Shown one piece after another: positions 1 through 7,943 of a stretch of 29,085 nucleotides of DNA. The stretch's first letter is position 1. Each line of letters begins with the position of its first letter. Made by a program: the position numbers and the translations under genes. The stretch is from a virus. Location: IMG/VR virus record IMGVR_UViG_3300027770_000199, positions 1 through 29,085 of that record, one strand, 5' to 3'. Under the pieces are notes generated by a model. That model ran no database searches. It saw only the letters and a program-made list of their open reading frames with translations, and had not been told where the DNA came from.

Positions 1-500
1 CCGAATATATCGGAAGGAACGTTCTTTCCTTGTTGGATTTGTTCTTTAACAAATGCCTTCAAGGTCATTGGTTCTACCTTTTCGGTCTGGTTCACATTAT
101 GCCCTTTTTTTCGTAAATCTTCAACTAGATTCTTTGCTTCTGAATCTTCATTACGACCAAAAGTTAATGTTACGTTGTTCTTAATTAAATCCCCAAAACC
201 ATTTTGACGAAGCCAATCAAATGCTTCTTCAGTTTTAGTTGAAGGAATTCTTGCAGAATAAAATGGCTTAACTTCAACTGATGATCCGTCAGAAAGTTTA
301 AGCAATGATATGCCTGCCTGTTGCATTAAGTTTGGAATTGTCTGCTCAGAAAGTAACGATTCAGCTTCTTGTAACTTTTTTAGTTGTTCTTCAGTCGCCG
401 ATATTTGTTTCTGAACGTCCAATAACTTATTACAAGATTTAGCAATATCCGAAGACATTGCGGTGTCAACGCGTAGCGTTGATTCTGCTTCTAAGTCCAT
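1..500 (-). CDS. Conserved-looking phage protein, unknown function (3' end outside window)
   Basis: The open frame starts with ATG at 500 and runs off the left edge after 166 codons. An excellent Shine-Dalgarno, AGGAGGT, lies at 504-510 with short spacing, which fixes the start. The visible part begins MDLEAESTLRVDTAMSS. A probable helical/coiled-coil stretch follows at residues ~25-60 (ISATEEQLKKLQEAESLLSE). A mixed alpha/beta region comes next, with FDWLRQNGFGDLIKN and a late motif MTLKAFVKEQIQQGKNVP. No enzyme motif is visible. I have the impression that proteins with this C-terminal pattern recur in marine podovirus replication regions, but cannot name a family. It is divergent from the helicase at 599 and would share its control region. 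Confidence 0.8.
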   Translation of the reverse strand, partial: MDLEAESTLRVDTAMSSDIAKSCNKLLDVQKQISATEEQLKKLQEAESLLSEQTIPNLMQQAGISLLKLSDGSSVEVKPFYSARIPSTKTEEAFDWLRQNGFGDLIKNNVTLTFGRNEDSEAKNLVEDLRKKGHNVNQTEKVEPMTLKAFVKEQIQQGKNVPSDIF

Positions 501-533
501 AAGACCTCCTGGACGAAGCGTTTAGATTATTCG

Positions 534-548
534 TTTGACATTGTCAAA
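534..548. promoter_or_regulatory. Palindrome with TTGACA on both strands, candidate operator/-35
   Basis: A perfect inverted repeat TTTGACA-T-TGTCAAA (7-bp arms, 1-nt centre) lies in the short gap between divergent genes. Each arm contains the consensus -35 hexamer TTGACA: rightward at 535-540, leftward at 542-547. Rightward, a weak -10-like TAAAAA follows at 17-bp spacing (558-563). Leftward, no good -10 is seen at 16-18 bp. The geometry suggests a repressor or activator site overlapping a divergent promoter. The palindrome is directly visible; the regulatory role is inferred. Confidence 0.45.
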
Positions 549-570
549 TGAATAAATTAAAAAAGTTTAA

Positions 571-585
571 ATACTTTTAAAGTAT
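571..585. promoter_or_regulatory. Second 15-bp palindrome upstream of the helicase, candidate operator
   Basis: A perfect inverted repeat ATACTTT-T-AAAGTAT, with the same 7-1-7 geometry as the palindrome at 534-548, is centred 37 bases further right. It ends 13 bases before the helicase ATG, and the sequence following it is TATAGAAT. A bound protein here would block helicase transcription or initiation. The sequence is AT-rich, so chance is possible, but two identical-geometry palindromes in a gap of about 90 bases are notable. Confidence 0.4.
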
Positions 586-598
586 AGAATGACGAAAC

Positions 599-2020
599 AT
601 GGATAAGAAAAAATATACATATAAAACAATACCTTACGAGCATCAACGTAATGCTCTTATTAAAGGTGCAAAAGAATTAAATTTTGCATATTTCATGGAA
701 ATGGGTACAGGAAAGACAAAAGTTGCAATAGATAATGTCGCTTTTCTTTACCAAGAAAAAGAAATTAATGTTGCAATAGTTATTGCACCTAACTCCGTTT
801 ATAAAAACTGGATAAATGAAATTAAAGTACACTCCCCAGTAGAAGATTATACTTTATTTGTTTGGAAAGATGACAAAGAAGTAAACTATCAAGCAGATAA
901 ATTAAATTATGTTTTAATGAATGTTGAAGCATTATCTCATAAAAAAGGATTTGATTTTTTAACAAAACTTGTACTTAATGTAGGTAAACATACTATGATA
1001 GTAGTTGACGAAAGTACTACTATTAAAACACCTACTGCGCAAAGATCTAAAAATATTTGTAAACTATCTTCTCTTATTAAATATAAAAGAATATTAACGG
1101 GCTCACCAGTGACCAAATCACCATTAGACTTATATCAACAATGTGCGTTCTTGTCTAAGGACTTATTAGGATATCCTTCTTTTGTAGCATTTAGAGCAAG
1201 ATACGCAGTAATGAAACAAATTAATATGGGACCCAATAGAGTAATTCTTATTCCACAATATTATACAAACTTAGATGAACTAGAAGCAAAACTTAAAAAG
1301 TTTTCTTATAGAGTTAGAAAAATAGATTGTTTAGATTTACCAGAAAAAGTTTATCAACAAAGATACGTTCAATTTAATGAAATACAAAAAAAAGCTTATG
1401 AATCTTTAAAGAAAAACGCTAGAGCCATTATTGAAGATAAAGAAGTTAGCTTTGCAAATAAACTTACAGAGATACTAAAGCTACACCAAGTATGTAATGG
1501 ATATATAAAGACAGATGATCAACAAATAGTTCCATTTGAAAATGATCCTAAGTTAGATGAATTATTAAACATCATAGAAGAGTCAGATGGAAAATTTATT
1601 ATTTGGGCTAACTATATTCATAATATAAAAACAATAGTTAAAACTTTAATTAAATTATATGGAGAAGAAAGTGTAGTAGCTATCTATGGAGAAATAACTA
1701 CAGAGAATAGAAAAAAAGCAGTTGAAGATTTCCAAAATAATGAAAAGGTAAGATTTTTTGTTGGTAACCCAAGTACAGGTGGATATGGATTAACTTTAAC
1801 TGAAGCAAGTTATGTTGTTTATTATTCTAATAATTATAATTTAGAAATTAGAGAACAATCAGAAGATAGAGCACACCGTATTGGTCAAACTAAAAATGTA
1901 ACTTATATAGATTTAATTATAGATAAAACAATTGATAGTCATATTATATCAGCATTAAAAAGTAAGATTAAAATCTCAGCTGAGACTATGGGTGAAGAAA
2001 TTAAAAAGTGGCTTAATTAA
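599..2020 (+). CDS. SNF2-family (superfamily 2) DNA helicase/translocase
   Basis: 473 residues with a full set of SF2/SNF2 motifs: YEHQRNA (Q-like, 13-19), Walker A MGTGKT (35-40), motif Ia VIAPNSVYKNW (61-71), motif II VVDEST (135-140), motif III TGSP (167-170). In the second RecA domain are NPSTGGYGLTLTEAS and RAHRIGQ (424-430), the Arg-finger motif VI typical of SNF2 ATPases. Motif II is DEST instead of the common DEAH/DEGH. Such phage enzymes translocate on dsDNA with ATP and probably act in replication, recombination or transcription. It is a minimal two-domain version without accessory domains. It is the only rightward gene here, and no clear Shine-Dalgarno precedes the ATG (GACGAAAC only). 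Its stop codon abuts the stop of the next, convergent gene with no spacer and no terminator. Confidence 0.93.
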   Translation: MDKKKYTYKTIPYEHQRNALIKGAKELNFAYFMEMGTGKTKVAIDNVAFLYQEKEINVAIVIAPNSVYKNWINEIKVHSPVEDYTLFVWKDDKEVNYQADKLNYVLMNVEALSHKKGFDFLTKLVLNVGKHTMIVVDESTTIKTPTAQRSKNICKLSSLIKYKRILTGSPVTKSPLDLYQQCAFLSKDLLGYPSFVAFRARYAVMKQINMGPNRVILIPQYYTNLDELEAKLKKFSYRVRKIDCLDLPEKVYQQRYVQFNEIQKKAYESLKKNARAIIEDKEVSFANKLTEILKLHQVCNGYIKTDDQQIVPFENDPKLDELLNIIEESDGKFIIWANYIHNIKTIVKTLIKLYGEESVVAIYGEITTENRKKAVEDFQNNEKVRFFVGNPSTGGYGLTLTEASYVVYYSNNYNLEIREQSEDRAHRIGQTKNVTYIDLIIDKTIDSHIISALKSKIKISAETMGEEIKKWLN

Positions 2021-2776
2021 TTATTGTTCTAATAAAAGCATATCCTCTTGGTTTCCTGCAAAATGAAAAAAATAAACTTTGTTTAATATTTTTTTTATTA
2101 ACTCTTTATTTAATTCTTTAGAAGAATTTTCAAGGTAAAAACCACATTTATATTCATACCATACGGCATTAAATTTATCATCTATAAAATAGGTAAGGTT
2201 ATTAGAATATAATTCATATGCTAAATATACTTGTTCTTGATGTTGAGGATGATTTACTGAAGCATATTTATAATAAGTAGATTCCAAGACATGAACTAAA
2301 TTTTGAGGTATTACTAAGACACCAGAATTAATAAGACAACTTGTACTTGCTTTTAATCTATGAGCCTCTAATATCTCTAACTTAAATTCTTCTGATGACC
2401 TTCTTTCTTTTCTATTAACATAAATTTTTGAAAATAAAGGTTGTGAAAGTAACGAATGATATCTTACTGCTCCAACACGATCTTTAGGAACACCATCAAG
2501 AATATTAAGTGCAAAGTCTACATTTATAATAATATCGGCATCAATCCAAATTAAAGTTTCATATTTTTTTAATTCAGGAATAGTTCCTATTAATAATTTT
2601 TGCCAAGCTAAACTTTTATTCTTTGCTTGTGCGCTACTATCAATTTCACTTTCAATTAAAACAAGATCAAAATTATGTTTTTTAGCATAATCTTCAAATG
2701 ATTTTTTAGAAAATTTTTCCCAATTTGATTTATATTTATCGCCAACTACTAATGTGACTAGTGCAGTTTTATTCAC
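2021..2776 (-). CDS. Glycosyltransferase, GT-A fold (GT8/GT34-like)
   Basis: 251 residues. The N-terminus ALVTLVVGDKY is a nucleotide-binding beta strand. A conserved DxD metal/nucleotide-sugar site is present as LIWIDADIIIN (D79, D81). The later segment HPQHQEQVYL and the C-terminal FFHFAGNQED resemble the His/Gly region closing the active site in GT8/GT34-type galactosyl- or mannosyltransferases. It probably transfers a sugar from a nucleotide-sugar donor; acceptor and sugar cannot be told. The start is GTG at 2776, and no in-frame ATG is available near the N-terminus. It lies 21 bases downstream of the SpeD-like gene and is the last gene of the leftward run, abutting the helicase stop. Confidence 0.8.
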   Translation of the reverse strand: MNKTALVTLVVGDKYKSNWEKFSKKSFEDYAKKHNFDLVLIESEIDSSAQAKNKSLAWQKLLIGTIPELKKYETLIWIDADIIINVDFALNILDGVPKDRVGAVRYHSLLSQPLFSKIYVNRKERRSSEEFKLEILEAHRLKASTSCLINSGVLVIPQNLVHVLESTYYKYASVNHPQHQEQVYLAYELYSNNLTYFIDDKFNAVWYEYKCGFYLENSSKELNKELIKKILNKVYFFHFAGNQEDMLLLEQ

Positions 2777-2797
2777 GTGTATATAATTTTAAAATGT

Positions 2798-3208
2798 TTA
2801 GTTATCTGATTTAATAAAACCAGTACTATACACCTCTGTTAAATCGTGTTCTCTATCTAAAAATTTATATTCTATTTTTGTTGTAACAAAATCTTTTTTT
2901 ATTTTATTACAAATAGTTTCCTGATTAAATTCTCCACAAGAATAAACATCAAATTGCATTAATGCTGGACTTACCTCATCCCAAACGTGCATTACGATAT
3001 GTGATGTTTCAATAATTGCTGCTCCTGTAATTCCCCTATTGCCTACTATGTTAGAATATTTGACGTATGGCCCCATCATTACTTTCATTCCAATTTCTGA
3101 AATGAATTCTTCTAACCAACGCCTAAGAAACTCCTCGTCCATAGGAGGGCTGATAGCCTCTGCACGGACTATTAGATGTTTATGAACTAATAATTTATTT
3201 TCATTCAT
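2798..3208 (-). CDS. speD: SpeD-like pyruvoyl-dependent decarboxylase (AdoMet decarboxylase family)
   Basis: The open frame extends to 3307, but ATG 3208 is preferred. It gives 136 residues, the usual size of class 1b SpeD, and overlaps the nuclease gene by only 8 bases (ATGAATGA) instead of 107. Family landmarks are GITGAAIIETSHIVMHVW followed by DVYSCGEF. The self-cleaving Ser is S69 (Thr-Ser cleavage), the processing His is H74 and the proton-donor Cys is C91. T61 occupies the position of the processing Ser55 of Thermotoga SpeD. All residues needed for pyruvoyl formation are therefore present or conservatively replaced. Family knowledge: SpeD makes decarboxylated AdoMet for spermidine synthesis, but some SpeD homologues are neofunctionalised arginine or ornithine decarboxylases, so the substrate is open. 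No SpeE-like aminopropyltransferase is in the window. Confidence 0.85.
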   Translation of the reverse strand: MNENKLLVHKHLIVRAEAISPPMDEEFLRRWLEEFISEIGMKVMMGPYVKYSNIVGNRGITGAAIIETSHIVMHVWDEVSPALMQFDVYSCGEFNQETICNKIKKDFVTTKIEYKFLDREHDLTEVYSTGFIKSDN

Positions 3209-3920
3209 TAACCGACATTGTATAAAATTTTTCAACTCTGTCAAACCACTTTGACTCATATTCTGATAATTTATCTTTGTCCATTTTAAACTCTTGATAC
3301 TGTCCATCCTTAGTACAAATTGCTATCAATCCTTGTTCTATAGGTCCATAGTTCTTCTTATGAGCAAGAGAGTAAGCAGCAACTTGATAGAAGTAATCTT
3401 CTATCCAATCTTCTCTTTTTAATTTATTAGACTGTTTAAAGTCTATAATAGTTTCTTTACCATCAAAGTTACCAACAAGGTCAGTTGAACCTGCCCATCT
3501 GGCTTCGTATTGTAAATTTATTTCATTCCCATAGACTTCTTTAAGTGGACCCAAGTTATCTATAATCTTATGAGCCATGAGCCGTGATTGTGCCCCATCA
3601 GAGCTTAAATTAAGGTACCCTATGCCATTAATGTAGTTCTCCAAGACATAGTGCATCTCCGTACCCCTAGAGGCCGCTTTGGCGGTTATAGCCTGTGCTT
3701 CTTGATATCCAACACGCTCTCTCCAAGCATCTAATGCAGCTTGTTTCTCTTTTGATGCAGTTTTAGCTAGTATGGTTGTAACTGATGGAACTTTCTTTTC
3801 TCCTACTTGATAGGTCCGTGGGCCGTGGTCATCGTCCCTTGTATAACGGACATAAGGGTACTTATCTATTTTTTTAAAATCTGTAACAGTGAAGCTAGTA
3901 TCTTGCCTAATAAGTTTCAT
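3201..3920 (-). CDS. PD-(D/E)XK nuclease, RecB/Cas4-like exonuclease
   Basis: 239 residues. RecB-family motifs occur in order: RGTEMHYVLE with the motif I His (H90), GSTDLVG (D147), IIDFKQS giving the D-x-K catalytic pair (D160, K162), and YFYQVAAYS, the Q-xxx-Y motif (Q179, Y183). This is the classic metal-dependent nuclease core used by phage recombination or host-DNA-degrading exonucleases. The N-terminal ~50 residues (YTRDDDHGPRTYQVG, PSVTTIL) match the usual lead-in to this family in phages. ATG at 3920 is preceded only by a weak purine stretch (AAGAGAT). It overlaps the SpeD-like gene by 8 bases and is separated from the small membrane protein by 37 bases. Confidence 0.85.
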   Translation of the reverse strand: MKLIRQDTSFTVTDFKKIDKYPYVRYTRDDDHGPRTYQVGEKKVPSVTTILAKTASKEKQAALDAWRERVGYQEAQAITAKAASRGTEMHYVLENYINGIGYLNLSSDGAQSRLMAHKIIDNLGPLKEVYGNEINLQYEARWAGSTDLVGNFDGKETIIDFKQSNKLKREDWIEDYFYQVAAYSLAHKKNYGPIEQGLIAICTKDGQYQEFKMDKDKLSEYESKWFDRVEKFYTMSVNE

Positions 3921-3957
3921 ATCTCTTATTAGATTAACTGAGGATAATAATCAATAA

Positions 3958-4188
3958 TTATTTAGTGAATTTAAACGCTATAACAATAAGAGTAAGGATC
4001 AAGGCTCCCATACCACCAATCATGGACCAAAGGATCTTGTCTACTTTCTTTTCAATCTTATAAATAGCACAACTCATATGCTTAAGATGATTGTTTTTAA
4101 TTATGGATATATCTTTTTTTAAATTGTCTACTCTATTATATAAGTCTATCATATGTTCATCTAATCTAGATTTTACAATTCTTCTCAT
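3958..4188 (-). CDS. Small coiled-coil plus C-terminal membrane protein, XhlA/holin-like candidate
   Basis: 76 residues. Residues 1-50 are charged and helical, with heptad-like hydrophobics (IVKSRLDEHMIDLYNRVDNL, then IEKKVDKILW). Residues ~52-72 (LWSMIGGMGALILTLIVIAF) form one transmembrane segment, followed by a basic end KFTK. This N-terminal coiled coil plus C-terminal membrane anchor is the layout of XhlA-type holin-associated proteins and of some phage accessory lysis proteins. ATGA overlap with the large internal protein gene upstream (4185-4188) implies translational coupling. No endolysin or second holin is nearby, so the lysis role is a hypothesis. Confidence 0.6.
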   Translation of the reverse strand: MRRIVKSRLDEHMIDLYNRVDNLKKDISIIKNNHLKHMSCAIYKIEKKVDKILWSMIGGMGALILTLIVIAFKFTK

Positions 4189-6611
4189 ACTAATGGTCCA
4201 AATAATGTACTATATTTATTTAATTGTTCTTGAGGTATGTTTGTAAGGTTATTAGTAGGAGACATTAGTTGCCCAGACGGTGTTTGTGCCTGTGTATTAG
4301 CTGCAAACATATTTACTTGTGGTTGTGTAGCTGATGATGGAATAGGAGCCATACTAACAGGAGATTTGTTTAATTTTCTTTTTTCTCTTTCTGTATTAAA
4401 TATTTTATCAGCAGCACTTCCTAAAACTCCCAAAGTACTTTTCATTAATGTTCTTGATTCAGGATCTGAGTTAGCCATAATACCACCTATCTTACCAAGA
4501 TTTTCAATATAACCATTTATTCCTTTATTACCGGCAAGTTTCACACCATTAGATAACCATTTTAAAAAAGCAGGGTTAGAAAATAATTTAGCAGCTTGTC
4601 CTCCGCCCCAACCTACAATTGGAATAGCAGCAAGAAGACCTAAAGTTCCTCCCGTGACTCCTCCTGTAAAAGCAGCGGCGGCAGCTCCTCCGGCAGCCCC
4701 AACTAATAAACCTTGTCCAGCATATCTTGAAGATTCTCCATGTAGACCTGCTCCAAATGGATTTGCTTTTTCAATATCATTTGCAACCAATGCAATATTA
4801 TCAATTTCTTTATTTAAACCTTTTAAAGTTTTACTTGAGTTAAATAATAATTGTTTAGATGTATCCGGAAGTTTATTCCAATTATTTAAAAATGTATTAG
4901 TATTAAAATAGTTAGTTCTTTGAGAAGTTGTTATTAAATCACCCGATTTTGACAAAACATCTGTAGTTGTCTGTTTACCTAAATTATCAATTATATTAGA
5001 TACTAAAACATCATATTCTTTATCATCTAATGCTGAACGCAAAGCTCTTATTTCAGTAGGACCATTTTTTGCATTTTTCAATATTGAACTAGTTATAGCA
5101 TCTGGATTTGCTTTACTTGAAAGTTTTTCTAAAAAATTATCAATCAAATCTATATTTGAATTATAATACCTATCTGCTTTTTGTAATGTTTGAAAAGCAT
5201 CATCGCTAACTTGTTTTGCACCTATTTGAATATCATCTACTAAAGATTTATATAAACCTTTATAAAAAGATCTGCTTGTAGGTTCATTTAAATTATAGTT
5301 TGCAATTTTTTCTCCTATAGCTGTTCTTAATGCTTTAAATTGTGCATAAGGTAAAGTTCCTCTACTTTCAAATTGTCCAGGAGCAGTTTCTGCTAATTGA
5401 CCCATGTTTTTTTGTAAAGCTGTTAACATTGATTCTATTTTAGGATCACCTAATAGTTTTTTAAAAGCAGCAGTGTCATTTATTTTATCTACTGCATTTT
5501 TTAAATAACTATATGTAAATTCAGGTTTCATAAAAACGTTATTAGGAAGTAAGTTGTCTACATCTGAATAATTAGCGGCAGCATTTCCTCTAAATCTAGA
5601 AATAAAACCATCCGCTCCATAAAGACCCGTCTTAGGATCTGGCGTGCCTAATATACCTTTTTGTAATGCTAGTCCCGCTTCTTCTCCAGTTGCACCTTCT
5701 GCTTTACCAATTAATCTTCCACTTAACTTAGTTATTGTTGCACCTAATTGATTTTGTTGTTTTAAAGCTGTTTCTTGTAGCATACCCGCAGCTATTGGGA
5801 ATTTACTAAATAAGTTTCCGACAGCATCCGTAAGTCTATTTTCTGTTACTTGTGTTAATTTTGGAGAAACTCCAGCGCTAGCATAATTTTCTAATCTTTG
5901 CTCCATACTTGTTATTGTTTTAACACCACCTTCAGCTGTTTCTTTTTCTATTAATTGAGCCGGTCCCCTTATTAATCGTTGGGCACCTTTTATAATAAGC
6001 GGCCCCATTGCTTGAGATATAGATCCAATTGCTACATCACCTAATCTTTCTGTTAAATATTCTCCAGGAGTTCTATCAATTTCTGTTCCTGCTAATTTAC
6101 CTAATTTTTCAATTATTTCCGTTCCAGCTGCTTGCCCTAATCCAGCGCCAACTAATGTACCAACTCCAAGGCTAGCTCCTCCAGCTGCAGTAGCTCCGGC
6201 AATAGATCCACCTATTTGAGCAATAGGTCTAGATAAATCTACTACATCTCCTAAATTAGTAGTTGATGTTTTATTTAAAACAAATTTTTTACCGCTATTA
6301 TCTGTTACAACAAAATTATCTGGATTAAATTCATCTTGTTTAACATCTCTATAAAATTTTTTTAATGTTGCAAATTTAGATTCTAAATTAGGTGCAGCAC
6401 TTACTGCAAATCTTATTTTAGTTGGAACTTCTTCATATTTAGAATATTGATCTCCCATATCCAAGATTTGACTTGGAGTAGCCCTTTCCATTTGTGCTTG
6501 TTTAGATTGCTGTTCTCTACCAATATATTCTTTTATTATTTGTGATTCTGCTTCTGTTGGTTTATCACCCGATATATCAAAGGTATATTCGCCAATATTT
6601 ATTGTACCCAT
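4185..6611 (-). CDS. Large internal virion / DNA-ejection protein candidate
   Basis: 808 residues, no enzyme motif recognised. Two long Gly/Ala-rich hydrophobic segments with GxxxG-like spacing lie at ~130-163 and ~634-671 (the latter including LGLLAAIPIVGWGGG). They are flanked by long polar, predominantly helical regions. The C-terminal ~60 residues are Pro/Gln/Asn-rich and look disordered. Large helical proteins with amphipathic or membrane-insertable Gly/Ala segments, encoded at the end of the virion operon, are typical of podovirus ejection proteins that form a channel through the host envelope (functional parallel to T7 gp15/gp16; no sequence homology claimed). It starts 3 bases after the stop of the 442-residue gene and overlaps the holin candidate by ATGA. 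Confidence 0.6.
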   Translation of the reverse strand: MGTINIGEYTFDISGDKPTEAESQIIKEYIGREQQSKQAQMERATPSQILDMGDQYSKYEEVPTKIRFAVSAAPNLESKFATLKKFYRDVKQDEFNPDNFVVTDNSGKKFVLNKTSTTNLGDVVDLSRPIAQIGGSIAGATAAGGASLGVGTLVGAGLGQAAGTEIIEKLGKLAGTEIDRTPGEYLTERLGDVAIGSISQAMGPLIIKGAQRLIRGPAQLIEKETAEGGVKTITSMEQRLENYASAGVSPKLTQVTENRLTDAVGNLFSKFPIAAGMLQETALKQQNQLGATITKLSGRLIGKAEGATGEEAGLALQKGILGTPDPKTGLYGADGFISRFRGNAAANYSDVDNLLPNNVFMKPEFTYSYLKNAVDKINDTAAFKKLLGDPKIESMLTALQKNMGQLAETAPGQFESRGTLPYAQFKALRTAIGEKIANYNLNEPTSRSFYKGLYKSLVDDIQIGAKQVSDDAFQTLQKADRYYNSNIDLIDNFLEKLSSKANPDAITSSILKNAKNGPTEIRALRSALDDKEYDVLVSNIIDNLGKQTTTDVLSKSGDLITTSQRTNYFNTNTFLNNWNKLPDTSKQLLFNSSKTLKGLNKEIDNIALVANDIEKANPFGAGLHGESSRYAGQGLLVGAAGGAAAAAFTGGVTGGTLGLLAAIPIVGWGGGQAAKLFSNPAFLKWLSNGVKLAGNKGINGYIENLGKIGGIMANSDPESRTLMKSTLGVLGSAADKIFNTEREKRKLNKSPVSMAPIPSSATQPQVNMFAANTQAQTPSGQLMSPTNNLTNIPQEQLNKYSTLFGPLV

Positions 6612-6614
6612 GAT

Positions 6615-7943
6615 TTACCCTAAATTGTTAGCTCTTATTTTTATAACTCCGCTAGGAAGTTTTTCAGCCGATCCAGCTCCATATATATTTGTTTTTAATT
6701 GATTAATGTCTTTTGAAAATTCTTCATTTGGTAAATATTTATTTTCTTTTAGATTACCTTTATAGCTATTAACTCTTTCATTTAAACTACCTAAATATTT
6801 ATCATGGACTTTTATTTTAGCAGCCAAAACATCTGGACTGTCTTTTACCGATAAAAGAACAGGTCCTAATTCTTCAACTTCTTTTGGTCCTACTTGTGCG
6901 CCCCTAGTAGCTTTAATAAAGTTTTTATTGTAAAGTTCTACATCAGTTTCAAATCCAGCAAATTCTTTTGCTCCCAATCCTGTTTGCTTCCAATAACTTT
7001 GAAAAGTTCCAACTATTGGTCCTGTAGGTTTTCCTAATTTGTTAAACGTTACACTAATACCTTTTAATTGATCTAAAGCTTGGTCTCTATCTGCTTGTTT
7101 TTGTATCTCTTCCGCTGTAGGTTTTTCTTTAATAGATATATCATTAGTTCTAACAACTTTACCATCACCTAATACTTTAATTTTTTCTTGAGCAAAAGTT
7201 CCTTTAGGTAATCCTTTATTAGCTAATTCTGCATCAGTTAATGTATGAAAGTATTCATAGGCGTTTTCATTTACTGCTTTTTGTAATTTAGCTAATTCAG
7301 ATAATCTTTCATTTTCTATTTTTTTAATTTGCAATGATGTTTCTGCAACTTTAGGTAAAGCTGCTCCTATATTAGAACCAACCGCTCCTAATTGAGATTG
7401 TCCTGGCATTCTTGTTCCAGTTAATAAAGCAGAAGCTATTGGAGCAAGTAACATAGCTTTTCTTTCTCCTTCTGAATATACACTTCCTAATTCAGGTGAT
7501 TCTTTAATAGCTGTTTTTACTGGATTAGTTGGAGCTGGAATAATAGATGGACTAGTTTTTGTTACTGGAGGTGTAATTACATTAGGCTCTCTTGTAACAG
7601 TTGCTCCTGTTGTTTGTCCTGACCCAACACCTAAAGCTAAAGTATCTTTTGTATAATCTTCTTTTGAAACATAACTTGGAGAAGATTTAGTAGATGGTGA
7701 AGATTTTTCTACTAAAGGCCCTTCATTTACGTCTCTAGTATCTCTAGATATAGTAGGGGAAGGTAATGAATTTAAACCTGAATCATTTTCAGAATAAGAA
7801 TCTTCAACAGTAACATTTCCTCCTATTTTAAAATGATTAATTTTTAAAGAAGCTAGTCCTCCTTTATTAAAATTAGAAATTTGTTTACCTAGCGTTTTAA
7901 GGTAAGTATCTTTAAATAATTTTCTTGTTAATACTTTGTCCAT
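6615..7943 (-). CDS. Putative internal virion protein with GGLASL-HFK motif
   Basis: 442 residues. Near the N-terminus lies FNKGGLASLKINHFKIGG (residues ~25-42), related to RQGGLASLAHFKDGG in the 406-residue protein at 9434-10654. Residues ~45-150 are low-complexity, rich in Ser, Pro and Thr (SPSTKSSPSYVS, APTNPVKTA). The remainder is helical, charged and repeat-free (ENERLSELAKLQKAVNENAYEY). No catalytic motif is seen. The shared motif and the location between two other Gln/Gly/Ala-rich proteins suggest a virion-internal or ejection component. TAATG overlap (1 base) with the gene upstream shows tight coupling. Confidence 0.55.
   Translation of the reverse strand: MDKVLTRKLFKDTYLKTLGKQISNFNKGGLASLKINHFKIGGNVTVEDSYSENDSGLNSLPSPTISRDTRDVNEGPLVEKSSPSTKSSPSYVSKEDYTKDTLALGVGSGQTTGATVTREPNVITPPVTKTSPSIIPAPTNPVKTAIKESPELGSVYSEGERKAMLLAPIASALLTGTRMPGQSQLGAVGSNIGAALPKVAETSLQIKKIENERLSELAKLQKAVNENAYEYFHTLTDAELANKGLPKGTFAQEKIKVLGDGKVVRTNDISIKEKPTAEEIQKQADRDQALDQLKGISVTFNKLGKPTGPIVGTFQSYWKQTGLGAKEFAGFETDVELYNKNFIKATRGAQVGPKEVEELGPVLLSVKDSPDVLAAKIKVHDKYLGSLNERVNSYKGNLKENKYLPNEEFSKDINQLKTNIYGAGSAEKLPSGVIKIRANNLG

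Noticed and set aside
3209-3307. N-terminal extension of the SpeD-like protein (169-residue version)
   Set aside because: It would overlap the nuclease gene by 107 bases and exceed SpeD family length; ATG 3208 gives the normal length and an 8-base coupled overlap.
4237-4911. Plus-strand open frames opposite the 808-residue gene
   Set aside because: Shadows of a well-supported minus-strand gene; they arise from Ala/Gly-rich codons and lack ribosome sites.
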